Positions 23,300-24,065 of a DNA stretch of 24,065 nt are shown piece after piece. Position numbers and translations under genes: made by a program. The stretch's first letter is position 1. Every line of letters begins with the position of its first letter. This stretch comes from JANNHK01 sp034408875 (GTDB lineage: Bacteria; Actinomycetota; Acidimicrobiia; IMCC26256; PALSA-610): assembly GCA_034408875.1 (NCBI GenBank), contig JAWXCJ010000032.1, forward strand, positions 1-24,065. Reading direction: 5' to 3'. The notes under the pieces were generated by a model. That model had not been told where the DNA came from and made no database searches. It was given only the letters and a program-made list of their open reading frames with translations.

Positions 23300-24065
<766 letters not shown>

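Overview
The window is a very GC-rich bacterial segment with densely packed genes, short gaps, GTG starts and 4-bp stop/start overlaps. The gene set includes a GH4 alpha-galactosidase, an ACAD10/11-type acyl-CoA dehydrogenase, a DUF2817 peptidase, KatG, an AtsA-sized arylsulfatase and two hipBA modules. This fits a high-GC actinobacterium, possibly of the Acidimicrobiia. There is no rRNA or marker gene, so that placement is an inference.

Layout. (i) 1-2867: a Fic AMP-transferase behind a palindromic operator candidate, followed 9 bp later by a GH4 glycosidase, both on +. (ii) 2966-10402: a long minus-strand run. It starts with an S8 subtilase with a tryptophan-pentad C-terminal repeat, coupled by a 4-bp overlap to a membrane-bound GGDEF-EAL c-di-GMP enzyme. 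A HEAT-repeat lipoprotein overlapping a secreted zinc metalloprotease follows, then an acyl-CoA dehydrogenase. (iii) 10632-13138: a tRNA 3'-half-like remnant, hipBA module 1 with a readable promoter/operator array, a DUF1353-membrane fusion, and a short, internally deleted copy of a beta-lactamase-family gene. (iv) 13221-19527: a five-gene minus-strand operon of sulfatase, APH/EcKL-type kinase, SnoaL-like protein, DUF2817 zinc peptidase and sphingosine-1-phosphate-lyase-like PLP enzyme. (v) 19671-23048: a divergent hipBA module 2 with two CGGT-N8-ACCG sites, then truncated VOC and alpha/beta-hydrolase genes, then the near-complete beta-lactamase-family gene that was the source of the remnant at 13 kb. 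(vi) 23300-24065: the C-terminal third of KatG, running off the window.

Regions iii-v look like an accessory island or rearrangement hot spot. They hold two unrelated-looking hipBA modules, a tRNA fragment, a direct repeat (one copy broken) about 9 kb apart, and three 5'- or 3'-truncated genes. The most interesting functional unit is the five-gene operon. Its S1P-lyase-like enzyme, kinase, peptidase/amidase fold and cytosolic sulfatase could form a stepwise catabolic pathway for a sulfated amino-lipid or similar compound. The enzymes are visible in the sequence, but the pathway is only a hypothesis.
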